A stretch of DNA of 5,615 nt, taken from JBFKAV01 sp041621405. Its GTDB lineage: Bacteria; Pseudomonadota; Alphaproteobacteria; Rhodobacterales; Rhodobacteraceae. This document shows positions 1-5,615 of the stretch, one piece after another. Within the stretch, counting starts at the first letter, position 1; every line of letters starts with the position of its first letter. Made by a program: the position numbers and the translations under genes. The notes beneath the pieces were generated by a model that searched no databases, had not been told where the DNA came from, and saw nothing but the letters and a program-made list of their open reading frames with translations. The stretch is from NCBI GenBank assembly GCA_041621405.1, contig JBFKAV010000194.1:1-5615 (forward strand), given 5' to 3'.

Positions 1-192
1 CTCGCCAAGGCCCAGTGCGTCGAGCACGCGGGCGCCGTTGGGGCTGATCTGCAGTCCGGCTCCGACCTCGCCCAGTGCTTCGGCCTGTTCCAGGACCGTG
101 ACATCGGCGCCGCGCAGGGCCAGCGCCCGCGCCGCGGCGAGGCCGGCGATGCCGCCGCCGAGCACGGTGATGGGCAGCCCGATCAGGCTCAT
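1..192 (-). CDS. FAD-dependent monooxygenase, N-terminal part (runs off left edge)
   Basis: Only the first 64 codons are present; the rest lies beyond the left edge. The protein begins MSLIGLPITVLGGGIAGLAA, a beta strand followed by the dinucleotide-binding glycines G12-x-G14-x-x-G17 of an FAD Rossmann fold, with an acidic residue (E35 in VTVLEQ) where such folds bind the adenosine ribose. GAGLQISPNGARVL at residues 45-58 is typical of flavin monooxygenases of the salicylate hydroxylase / 3-hydroxybenzoate 6-hydroxylase / UbiH type (PF01494). The ATG at 192-190 is preceded by a good Shine-Dalgarno, GGGAGGA at 203-197, five bases from the ATG. It follows dksA in the same direction, but a terminator-like hairpin lies between them. 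The substrate cannot be told from this fragment; a hydroxylase of an aromatic or a quinone is a family-level inference. Confidence 0.88.
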   Translation of the reverse strand, partial: MSLIGLPITVLGGGIAGLAAARALALRGADVTVLEQAEALGEVGAGLQISPNGARVLDALGLGE

Positions 193-196
193 CGCG

Positions 197-203
197 TCCT
201 CCC
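197..203 (-). promoter_or_regulatory. Ribosome binding site of the FAD monooxygenase
   Basis: GGGAGGA on the minus strand ends five bases before the ATG at 192. It begins only a few bases after the T-tract of the hairpin at 213-238, so the terminator-like structure and the translation start of the next gene are nearly contiguous. Confidence 0.7.
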
Positions 204-206
204 GAC

Positions 207-238
207 AGAGAAACGCCGGGGCGTGCAGGCCCCGGCGT
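207..238 (-). terminator. Intrinsic terminator (or attenuator) after dksA
   Basis: On the minus strand ACGCCGGGGC (238-229) pairs perfectly with GCCCCGGCGT (222-213) around the six-base loop CTGCAC, giving a 10-bp GC-rich stem. It is followed by TTTCTCT (213-207, the first T being the last stem base). The T-tract exists only in the minus direction, which fits termination of dksA transcripts about 30 bases after the dksA stop codon. The U-run is short and interrupted, so some read-through into the monooxygenase gene is possible. No separate promoter for that gene is evident in the remaining space. Confidence 0.72.
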
Positions 239-266
239 GTACGTGATCCGTCGCCGCGCCCTGCGG

Positions 267-689
267 TCAATCGTCGCGGTGCACCCGCTCGCGGCGCTCG
301 TGGCGCTCCTGGGCCTCGAGGCTCAGCGTCGCGATCGGGCGCGCGTCGAGCCGCTTCAGCGAGATCGGCTCGCCGGTCTCCTCGCAATAACCGTACTCGC
401 CCTTGTCGATCCTTCTGAGCGCCGAGTCGATCTTGGTGACCAGCTTGCGCTGGCGGTCGCGGGTGCGCAGCTCGAGCGCCCGGTCGGTCTCCTCGCTGGC
501 GCGGTCGGCGATGTCGGGCACGTTGCGGCCGCTGTCCTGCAAGCCCTCGATGGTCTCGCGGCTGTCGTCCATCAGCTCGGCCTTCCAGGCCAGGAGCTTG
601 CGGCGGAAATACTCGAGCTGACGCTCGTTCATGAACGGTTCGTCGTCGGCCGGCCTGTAGTCGTCGGGAAGAAATGCCTCTGCTTTCAT
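267..689 (-). CDS. dksA: RNA polymerase-binding transcription factor DksA (single-cysteine type)
   Basis: This 140-residue protein belongs to the DksA/TraR family, which binds the secondary channel of RNA polymerase and, with ppGpp, shifts transcription away from rRNA promoters and towards amino-acid and stress promoters. Residues about 20-95 form the charged helical coiled coil. Its tip carries D59-x-x-D62-x-A64 (DIADRA), the acidic motif that acts near the polymerase active site. The C-terminal globular domain has only one (C102) of the four zinc-finger cysteines; the other three positions are T105, S123 and A126. A DksA of this single-cysteine type is known from Rhodobacter sphaeroides, where it functions like E. 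coli DksA. The chosen ATG at 689 has AGGAGG eight bases upstream and gives the family's usual beginning, MKAEAFLPDDYRP. A second in-frame ATG at 740 (MTKQDSAK, 17 residues longer) also has a GAGGGAG upstream and is the main alternative. A hairpin terminator follows the gene. Confidence 0.95.
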   Translation of the reverse strand: MKAEAFLPDDYRPADDEPFMNERQLEYFRRKLLAWKAELMDDSRETIEGLQDSGRNVPDIADRASEETDRALELRTRDRQRKLVTKIDSALRRIDKGEYGYCEETGEPISLKRLDARPIATLSLEAQERHERRERVHRDD

Positions 690-697
690 TCCTGCTC

Positions 698-703
698 CCT
701 CCT
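698..703 (-). promoter_or_regulatory. Ribosome binding site deciding the dksA start
   Basis: AGGAGG on the minus strand lies eight bases before the ATG at 689. It supports MKAEAF as the true N-terminus over the in-frame ATG at 740, and over the open frame that continues to 869 in the moxR start region. Confidence 0.65.
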
Positions 704-805
704 GCAGACCCCCGATTTTCGCGGAATCTTGTTTGGTCATGCGGCTCCCTCGGGCGCTCCTGTATCGCCATTCCCGACGAATGTCACTATCCCGCGGGGC
801 CTGGG

Positions 806-834
806 TTGCGGGTTTTTGAAGTGGCCGATAGATT
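806..834 (+). promoter_or_regulatory. Candidate promoter of the MoxR ATPase gene
   Basis: TTGCGG at 806-811 and TAGATT at 829-834 are separated by 17 bases, a sigma70-like arrangement (TTG of the -35 conserved; 4 of 6 in the -10). It would start transcription near 841, giving a leader of about 28 bases. The GANTC site at 831-835 overlaps the -10 element, so adenine methylation there could affect polymerase binding; that is inference. Confidence 0.35.
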
Positions 835-868
835 CGCCCGAAGTCCCGACAGAATTGTGAAAATTCCA

Positions 869-1708
<840 letters not shown>

Positions 1709-1772
1709 GGCGAGGCCGGGGGCACTGCCCCGTCGCCATTGTCGCTCGGACCAATGGCGCTCCAACGGCGAC
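1709..1772. terminator. Convergent spacer with competing stem-loops, possible bidirectional terminator
   Basis: Between the moxR stop (1706-1708) and the end of olsA (1807) several stems can form. The first begins one base after the moxR stop: an outer GGCGA/TCGCC (1709-1713 with 1733-1737) and an inner GGGGC/GCCCC (1719-1723 with 1727-1731) around loop ACT. The second is a perfect 8-bp repeat CGCCATTG/CAATGGCG (1734-1741 with 1752-1759) with a 10-base loop. A third pairs GTCGCC (1732-1737) with GGCGAC (1767-1772). The three share bases 1732-1737, so they exclude one another. No T-tract follows in either direction, so intrinsic termination is not assured. Confidence 0.45.
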
Positions 1773-1797
1773 CCCGAGGTATTTGGGACAAGAGGAA
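1773..1797 (+). repeat. AT-containing tail after the stem-loops, possible family-wide intergenic repeat
   Basis: The segment after the hairpins begins CCCCGAGGTATTTGGGACA (1773-1791) and continues AGAGGAAG-like to about 1797. It codes for nothing I can recognise. From memory, similar G/C-hairpin plus GTATTTGGG-type tails occur after genes in other Rhodobacteraceae genomes; this is recollection, not a search result. There is only one copy in this window. Confidence 0.3.
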
Positions 1798-1806
1798 GCG
1801 GGCAGA

Positions 1807-2634
1807 TCAGCTGTCGCTCCAGGGCAGCGCCGAGCGCACTGCCTCCTCGGCGGCACGGGCCAGCGCCTTGCGGTCGGCGTAGTCGGCGACCTTGAGCGGC
1901 TGGTGGAAGACGACCTCGGCGCCGCCCTGGCGGCGGGTCGCAAGCAGCTTCAGGAAGTGGCGCGCGAAGTCCATATCGCCCCACCAGCCGTAGTAGCCGC
2001 GGTCCTCGCCCTCCGGCGCGGTGTAGACCACCGTGACCGGCTGGACCCAGCAGGTCTCCTTCAGGTGCGGCGTGAAGAAGGCGGCGAAGAGCGTGGGCTT
2101 GAAGGGCAGCACCCTGAGCCCGTCGGTCGAGGTGCCCTCGGGGAAGAACAGGAGCCGGTGGCCGGCGTCGAGCCGGGCTTCGATCAACGCCTTCTGCGCC
2201 GCCGCCTCGCGGCCGTCGCGGTTGATGAAGAGCGTCCCGGTGGCCCGCGCCAGCCAGCCGATCGCGGCCCAGCCGCGGACCTCCGATTTCGCCACGAAAT
2301 AGACGAGGTCGCAGGCGTTCAGGGTGAAGATGTCGAGCCAGGATGCGTGGTTGGCCACGATCGCGCCGTGCTGCCGCATCGGCCTTCCCCGCACGACATG
2401 CCGGATCCCGAGGATCACCAAGGCGGAGCGGCAGACGAAGCGGGTGATCTTGGGCGTGACCGGACGGCGAAGCCCGAAGAGCGGCCGCTCGATCAGCCGC
2501 CCAAGCAGCAGAACCCCGAGGCAGCCGAAGGTGACGGTGCCGAGCGCGGCGCCGCGCAGGACCACGCGCAGCCAGCCCGCCGGCGGGATCGGCGCCTGCG
2601 GCGGCGGTGGCGGGGCCTCGGCCCAGAAGCTCAC
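1807..2634 (-). CDS. olsA: Lyso-ornithine lipid O-acyltransferase OlsA (PlsC family)
   Basis: This 275-residue membrane acyltransferase would attach the second fatty acid to the 3-hydroxyl of lyso-ornithine lipid, completing ornithine lipid at the inner membrane. Its PlsC signatures are H96-ASWL-D101 (the HX4D catalytic motif, within NHASWLD), GTLFINR at 133-139, and FPEGTS at 164-169. A proline-rich N-terminus (residues 8-18) is followed by a hydrophobic segment at about 22-45, a likely membrane anchor. The call of OlsA rather than a general phosphatidate-forming PlsC rests on the upstream olsB, whose stop codon is 10 bases before this start, indicating one transcript. Dual activity on lysophosphatidate is possible; related Rhodobacter enzymes have been described with PlsC activity. 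The start is a GTG at 2634-2632 without a clear ribosome site, so translation may be coupled to olsB. The stem-loop spacer at 1709-1772 lies downstream. Confidence 0.88.
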   Translation of the reverse strand: MSFWAEAPPPPPQAPIPPAGWLRVVLRGAALGTVTFGCLGVLLLGRLIERPLFGLRRPVTPKITRFVCRSALVILGIRHVVRGRPMRQHGAIVANHASWLDIFTLNACDLVYFVAKSEVRGWAAIGWLARATGTLFINRDGREAAAQKALIEARLDAGHRLLFFPEGTSTDGLRVLPFKPTLFAAFFTPHLKETCWVQPVTVVYTAPEGEDRGYYGWWGDMDFARHFLKLLATRRQGGAEVVFHQPLKVADYADRKALARAAEEAVRSALPWSDS

Positions 2635-2644
2635 GGGGCCGGGC

Positions 2645-3409
2645 TCACGGACGCGGCCGCGCGTAGAATTCGCGTTGCCGGACGTTCATCTGCGCGGTGT
2701 CCATCACCAGGCAGACATCGGTGGTGTTGAACTCGCGGTCGACGAAGGCGCCCTCGCCGACGAAGCCACCGAGCCGCAGGTAGGCCTTGATCAAGGCCGG
2801 CGTCGCCGCGACCGCGGCCCGGCGATCCACCTCGTCCAATGGAAGCAGGTCCATGCGCTGGAAGTGGTCGGACAGGGCGCGGACCCGCAGGGCTTCGGGT
2901 GCGAGGTGGAGGTGGTGCAGGAAGGACAACGGCTGCGCCAGCGCCCCGACGTCGGTGCCGTGGAAGCTCGCCACGCCGAAAAGGACCTCGATGCCGCGGA
3001 CCAGCACGTATTCGGCAAGCGCCTTCCAGAGGTGGAACATCGCCGCCCCGCCCCGGTAATCGGGGTGCAGGCAGGAGCGGCCAAGCTCCAAGAGCCGCCG
3101 GCCCGAGGCGAAGAGCGGCGCAAGATCGTATTCGCCGGCGGTGTAGAACCCCGTGCCTGCCAGGGCGCCGTCGCCCGGCATCAGCCGGTAGACGCCGACC
3201 ACGCGCCCGTCCCTGGCGCGGTCGATCAGGATCAGGTGGTCGTAGAAGGGATCGAAGCGGTCGCGCTCCAGCTTCTCGTCGTGGTCGACGAGCGGCCCGT
3301 CGCCGCCAAGCTCCTGGACGAAGACCTCGTAGCGCAAACGCTGCGCCGCGCGTACCTCGCCTTCGTCGCGGGCGAGGCGTGCCTCGAACTCGGGCTCGGT
3401 GACGTTCAC
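2645..3409 (-). CDS. olsB: L-ornithine N(alpha)-3-hydroxyacyltransferase OlsB
   Basis: This 254-residue GNAT-like acyltransferase (Acetyltransf_5 / hemolysin-like group) carries out the first step of ornithine lipid synthesis, transferring a 3-hydroxyacyl group from acyl carrier protein to the alpha-amino group of ornithine. Family features: AAQRLRYEVFVQELGG at 21-36; the acidic stretch D42-H-D44 with FDPFYDHLILID at 52-63; VGVYRLMP at 71-78; ELGRSCLHPDYRGGAA at 108-123; and FGVASFHGTDV at 144-154. Length matches the family. The start is a GTG at 3409-3407 with no obvious Shine-Dalgarno; it places the conserved RLRYEVF block at the usual distance from the N-terminus, and no ATG lies nearby. 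olsA follows 10 bases after the stop. A sigma70-like promoter is seen at 3453-3481. Ornithine lipid lacks phosphate and often rises under phosphate limitation, but I see no Pho box here. Confidence 0.92.
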   Translation of the reverse strand: MNVTEPEFEARLARDEGEVRAAQRLRYEVFVQELGGDGPLVDHDEKLERDRFDPFYDHLILIDRARDGRVVGVYRLMPGDGALAGTGFYTAGEYDLAPLFASGRRLLELGRSCLHPDYRGGAAMFHLWKALAEYVLVRGIEVLFGVASFHGTDVGALAQPLSFLHHLHLAPEALRVRALSDHFQRMDLLPLDEVDRRAAVAATPALIKAYLRLGGFVGEGAFVDREFNTTDVCLVMDTAQMNVRQREFYARPRP

Positions 3410-3452
3410 GGCTTGCTAACCCTGTGTCGCGATGCTCGGAGCGGGTGGCGGG

Positions 3453-3481
3453 GTTCTAAGGGCCCACCCCGGCCTTGGCAA
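3453..3481 (-). promoter_or_regulatory. Candidate sigma70-type promoter of olsBA
   Basis: On the minus strand TTGCCA (3481-3476; 5 of 6 to the -35 consensus) is followed after exactly 17 bases by TAGAAC (3458-3453; 4 of 6 to the -10 consensus). Transcription would start near 3446, leaving a leader of about 37 bases before the olsB GTG. The DUF3553 gene ends 44 bases upstream of the -35, with no convincing terminator between, so read-through from it could add to olsBA expression. Confidence 0.45.
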
Positions 3482-3525
3482 CAGCGCCGCTTGACCGCGG
3501 CCGAACGCAAGCTAGCGTAGCCGCA

Positions 3526-3702
3526 TCATGAGGAGCCGACGACCGGAATGAGTTCCACCACCGCCCCGTCGATCGCCACCTTGCCGGCGTGCTCGAAATT
3601 CACCGTGATGCGGTTTCCGATCACCGATTGCACCTGGCCGAGCCCCCAGTCCGGGCAGGCCGGGTTGCGCACCAGCATCCCCGGCTCGAGGATCGCGTTC
3701 AT
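3526..3702 (-). CDS. DUF3553 domain protein, 58 residues
   Basis: This small acidic-to-neutral protein consists almost entirely of one DUF3553 domain, a family of unknown function common in Alphaproteobacteria. Residues 6-27 read EPGMLVRNP...DWGLGQVQS, followed by RITVNFEHAGKVAIDG at 31-46. The pattern of short strands with WGxGxV and VxF is like small SH3/Tudor-type barrels (for example at the C-terminus of UvrD/PcrA helicases); the fold link is my inference. There is no signal peptide or membrane segment. The ATG at 3702 gives the family-typical MNAILEPGM. However, GGAGGGGG at 3724-3717 is too far from it and is better placed for an in-frame GTG at 3711, which would add VKG (61 residues in all). 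It is divergent from chpT with 35 bp between start codons. Confidence 0.85.
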   Translation of the reverse strand: MNAILEPGMLVRNPACPDWGLGQVQSVIGNRITVNFEHAGKVAIDGAVVELIPVVGSS

Positions 3703-3716
3703 GCCCTTCACCGCCA

Positions 3717-3724
3717 CCCCCTCC
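3717..3724 (-). promoter_or_regulatory. Ribosome binding site of the DUF3553 gene that bears on its start
   Basis: GGAGGGGG on the minus strand lies five bases before the GTG at 3711 but 14 before the ATG at 3702. Another GTG at 3717 overlaps its last base. The spacing favours the GTG at 3711, against the family habit of starting at MNxxLEPG. The short AAGGG next to the ATG is only one base away from it and is unlikely to work. Confidence 0.45.
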
Positions 3725-3737
3725 GGACGCGCCTGAG

Positions 3738-4376
3738 ATGGCCGCACTGCCCCTCCCCGAGGACGAGGACGCCCGCGCCGACGAGGCGGGCGCGCTTGCG
3801 GCGCTGATCGGCTCGCGCATCTGCCACGACCTTGCCAACCCCATCGGCGCGATCGCAAACGGGGTCGAGCTTCTGCAGATGGCCGGCACCGGGCCGGGCA
3901 GCCCGGAACTGGCGCTTGTCGGCGACAGCGTGGCCCATGCCTCGGCGCGGCTGCGCTTCCTCCGGGTGGCCTTCGGTGCCGCCGGGCCGGGGCAGTCGCT
4001 CGGCCGCAGCGAGACCGCGCTGATCCTCGCCGACTGCTACCACGGCGGGCGGCTCAGCGTGACCTGGGACCCGGGCACGGATCAGCCCAGGGCAGAGGTG
4101 AAGGTCGCCTTCCTGCTGCTGCAATGCGTCGAAGCGGCCCTGCCGAGGGGCGGCGAAGTGCATGTCTCGCTGGCAGGCGGCCGCTGGCGGATCGAGGCGC
4201 GCGCCGAGCGGGTGAAGGACGAGCCCGGGCTCTGGGCCCTGCTCGACGGCGGCCCCTTGCCGCAGACGCTGAAGCCCGCCGAGGTTCAGTTCGCGCTTGC
4301 CCCGCGCGCCGCGGCCGCGGCCGGCCGGCGGATCGCCGCCGAGGTCGGCCCCGAGACGGTGGCGGTCACCTTCTAG
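3738..4376 (+). CDS. chpT: Histidine phosphotransferase ChpT
   Basis: This 212-residue cytoplasmic protein is the phosphotransferase linking the hybrid kinase CckA to the response regulators CtrA and CpdR, which control cell cycle, motility and gene-transfer-agent functions in Alphaproteobacteria. The phosphorylated histidine is H30 in SRICHDLANPIGAIANGVEL (26-45), which closely matches the ChpT dimerisation/phosphotransfer helix. The C-terminal part (about 80-212, PF10090 type) resembles a histidine-kinase ATPase fold but lacks recognisable N- and G-box ATP-binding motifs, as expected of ChpT. An alanine-rich stretch AAAAAGRR is near 191-198. The ATG at 3738 has no good Shine-Dalgarno. Because the DUF3553 gene begins 35 bp away in the other direction, the chpT promoter must lie within or immediately before that gene. 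The gene ends 17 bp from proA, on the opposite strand. Confidence 0.93.
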   Translation: MAALPLPEDEDARADEAGALAALIGSRICHDLANPIGAIANGVELLQMAGTGPGSPELALVGDSVAHASARLRFLRVAFGAAGPGQSLGRSETALILADCYHGGRLSVTWDPGTDQPRAEVKVAFLLLQCVEAALPRGGEVHVSLAGGRWRIEARAERVKDEPGLWALLDGGPLPQTLKPAEVQFALAPRAAAAAGRRIAAEVGPETVAVTF

Positions 4377-4393
4377 CGCAGGCCGCAGCCGGG

Positions 4394-5615
4394 TCAGGTG
4401 CGCACCGTGCCGTCGCCGGTGACGAGGTACTTGAAGCTCGTCAGCTGCTCGGCGCCGACCGGCCCGCGCGCATGCATCTTGCCGGTGGCGATGCCGATCT
4501 CAGCGCCCATGCCGAACTCGCCGCCGTCGGCAAACTGGGTCGAGGCGTTGCGCATCAGGATCGCGCTGTCGAGGCGCTGGAAGAACCGGGCCGCGGTGGC
4601 ATCGTTCTCGGTGACGATCGCCTCGGTGTGGCTCGAGCCGTAGCGGCGGATGTGCTCGATCGCCGCGTCGATACCGTCGACGACCTTCGCGGCGATGATC
4701 ATGTCGAGAAATTCCTTGCCGAAATCCTCGGGCACCGCGGGCTTGGATCCGGCGATCCCCTCGGCCCGCACCTCCACCCCGGCGCCGATCAGGTCGTCGA
4801 CAATCTGGCGCCCCAGGGTCTCGGCGACGGGCCGGTCGATCAGCAGGCACTCGGCCGCGCCGCAGATCCCGGTGCGGCGGGTCTTGGCGTTCAGGACGAC
4901 GCGGCGCGCCTTCTCGGGGTCGGCGTCGCGGTCGACGTAGAGGTGGCAGATGCCCTCGAGATGGGCGAAGACCGGCACCCGCGCCTCCTTCTGCACCAGG
5001 CCCACGAGGCCCTTGCCGCCCCTCGGCACGATCACGTCGATGAACTCGGTCATCCGCAGCATCTCCGAGACCGCCTCGCGGTTGCGGGTGGGAACGAGCT
5101 GGATCGCGTCCTCGGGCAGGCCGGCCTCCTTCAGGCCCTCGACCAGGCAGGCATGGATCGCGCGGGACGAGTGGAAGCTCTCCGAGCCGCCGCGCAGGAT
5201 CACCGCGTTCCCCGCCTTGAGGCAGAGCGCGCCAGCATCGGCGGTCACGTTGGGGCGGCTTTCGTAGATCACGCCGACCACGCCCAGGGGCGTGCGGACG
5301 CGCCGGATGTGGAGGCCCGAGGGCATGTCCCACTCGGCTGTGACCTCGCCCACCGGGTCCTTCTGCGCGGCGATGGCGCGCAAGCCCCCGACGATGCCCT
5401 GGATCCGGTCCTCGGTGAGCAGGAGCCGGTCGAGCATCGCCGCCGAAAGCCCCTTGTCGCGGCCGTAGTCCATATCCTTCGCGTTCGCCGCCGCGATCTC
5501 GGCGCGGCGCGACCAGACCGCTTCGGCCGCGGCCTCGAGCGCCGCCCGCTTCGCGGCAGGCTCGGAGAAGGCCAGCGCGGCCGCCGCGGCGCGCGCGCGC
5601 CGCCCGATCTCCGCC
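4394..5615 (-). CDS. proA: Gamma-glutamyl phosphate reductase ProA (N-terminus off right edge)
   Basis: ProA reduces gamma-glutamyl phosphate to glutamate 5-semialdehyde with NADPH, the second step of proline synthesis from glutamate, in the cytoplasm. The frame is open to the right edge, giving 406 residues plus the stop; about 10-20 N-terminal residues are missing compared with the usual length near 420. It does not start at the internal ATG at 5473: the upstream codons read AEIGRRARAAAAALAFSEPA and continue to KDMDYGRDKGL, the normal ProA N-terminal helix. The catalytic cysteine is in RRTGICGAAE (codon at 4864-4862). Also seen are PLGVVGVIYESRPNVTADAG and LKAGNAVILRGGSES, the ALDH-like nucleotide-binding region, and PRGGKGLV. 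The TGA at 4396-4394 faces the end of chpT. proB commonly lies upstream of proA, which would be beyond the right edge. Confidence 0.96.
   Translation of the reverse strand, partial: AEIGRRARAAAAALAFSEPAAKRAALEAAAEAVWSRRAEIAAANAKDMDYGRDKGLSAAMLDRLLLTEDRIQGIVGGLRAIAAQKDPVGEVTAEWDMPSGLHIRRVRTPLGVVGVIYESRPNVTADAGALCLKAGNAVILRGGSESFHSSRAIHACLVEGLKEAGLPEDAIQLVPTRNREAVSEMLRMTEFIDVIVPRGGKGLVGLVQKEARVPVFAHLEGICHLYVDRDADPEKARRVVLNAKTRRTGICGAAECLLIDRPVAETLGRQIVDDLIGAGVEVRAEGIAGSKPAVPEDFGKEFLDMIIAAKVVDGIDAAIEHIRRYGSSHTEAIVTENDATAARFFQRLDSAILMRNASTQFADGGEFGMGAEIGIATGKMHARGPVGAEQLTSFKYLVTGDGTVRT

Larger units (their letters stand above)
690..868. promoter_or_regulatory. Divergent control region between dksA and the MoxR ATPase gene
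   Basis: This is the longest stretch without a gene (179 bp), and it must hold the promoters of both flanking genes. It has lower GC than its surroundings at the moxR end. It contains two GANTC sites, GAATC at 724-728 and GATTC at 831-835, the recognition sequence of the CcrM-type cell-cycle DNA methylase. Only one other GANTC was found in the whole window (424-428, in dksA). For dksA, the best minus-strand match I can find is GTGACA at 787-782, followed after 15-17 bases by GATACA or TACAGG; this is weak. A somewhat better plus-strand candidate is listed separately. Confidence 0.5.

Noticed and set aside
674..868. Upstream extension of the MoxR ATPase to an ATG at 674
   Set aside because: The added residues are translated control region and overlap the dksA N-terminus; the family-typical start is MKFQGT at 869.
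2324..3520. Long plus-strand open frame of 398 codons
   Set aside because: It is antisense to olsA and olsB, is rich in Arg, Gly and Ala as expected of GC-rich shadow frames, and has no family motifs.
3491..3520. Plus-strand TTGACC followed by TAGCGT as a promoter for chpT
   Set aside because: The -10 match is poor and it lies over 200 bp before chpT, reading through the whole DUF3553 gene antisense.
4303..4332. GCGGCCGCGGCCGCGGCCGG-type low-complexity run
   Set aside because: It encodes the alanine-rich stretch near the end of ChpT and is not an independent repeat element.
4397..4406. GGTGCGCACC palindrome as a terminator for chpT or proA
   Set aside because: It has no loop and no T-tract, and it lies in the last codons of proA.
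5581..5605. GGCGCGCGCGCGCC palindrome
   Set aside because: It falls in the Ala/Arg codons of the ProA N-terminal helix and is explained by GC-rich codon use.

Overview
This 5.6 kb, very GC-rich window reads as chromosomal core sequence from an alphaproteobacterium, most likely of the family Rhodobacteraceae (Rhodobacter/Cereibacter/Paracoccus-like). The grounds are a single-cysteine DksA, a ChpT cell-cycle phosphotransferase, an olsB-olsA ornithine-lipid pair, a DUF3553 mini-protein, a MoxR ATPase of the alphaproteobacterial type, and GTG starts on GC-rich coding sequence. Nothing in it looks mobile: there is no transposase, integrase, phage gene, CRISPR array, tRNA or rRNA. I do not see a new defence or biosynthetic system; the items of interest are small and mostly between genes.

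Layout, left to right. On the minus strand, positions 1-192 hold the N-terminal end of a FAD-dependent monooxygenase that runs off the left edge. A 10-bp perfect hairpin with a short T-tract (about 207-238) separates it from dksA (267-689, minus). A 179-bp divergent control region (690-868) with two GANTC sites lies between dksA and a MoxR-family AAA+ ATPase (869-1708, plus). A 98-bp convergent spacer (1709-1806) is rich in competing hairpins. Then come olsA (1807-2634, minus) and olsB (2645-3409, minus), an operon for ornithine lipid with a plausible promoter at 3453-3481. A 58-residue DUF3553 protein (3526-3702, minus) starts back to back with chpT (3738-4376, plus), with only 35 bp between the start codons. 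chpT converges on proA (4394 to beyond 5615, minus), with 17 bp between the coding regions.

Functionally this is a set of separate housekeeping modules. DksA tunes RNA polymerase promoter choice with ppGpp. OlsB and OlsA make a phosphorus-free membrane lipid. ChpT relays phosphate from CckA to CtrA and CpdR in the alphaproteobacterial cell-cycle and motility circuit. ProA makes glutamate semialdehyde for proline. The MoxR ATPase is probably a chaperone-like remodeller, but its usual VWA-domain partner is not next to it. No gap without a gene exceeds 179 bp.
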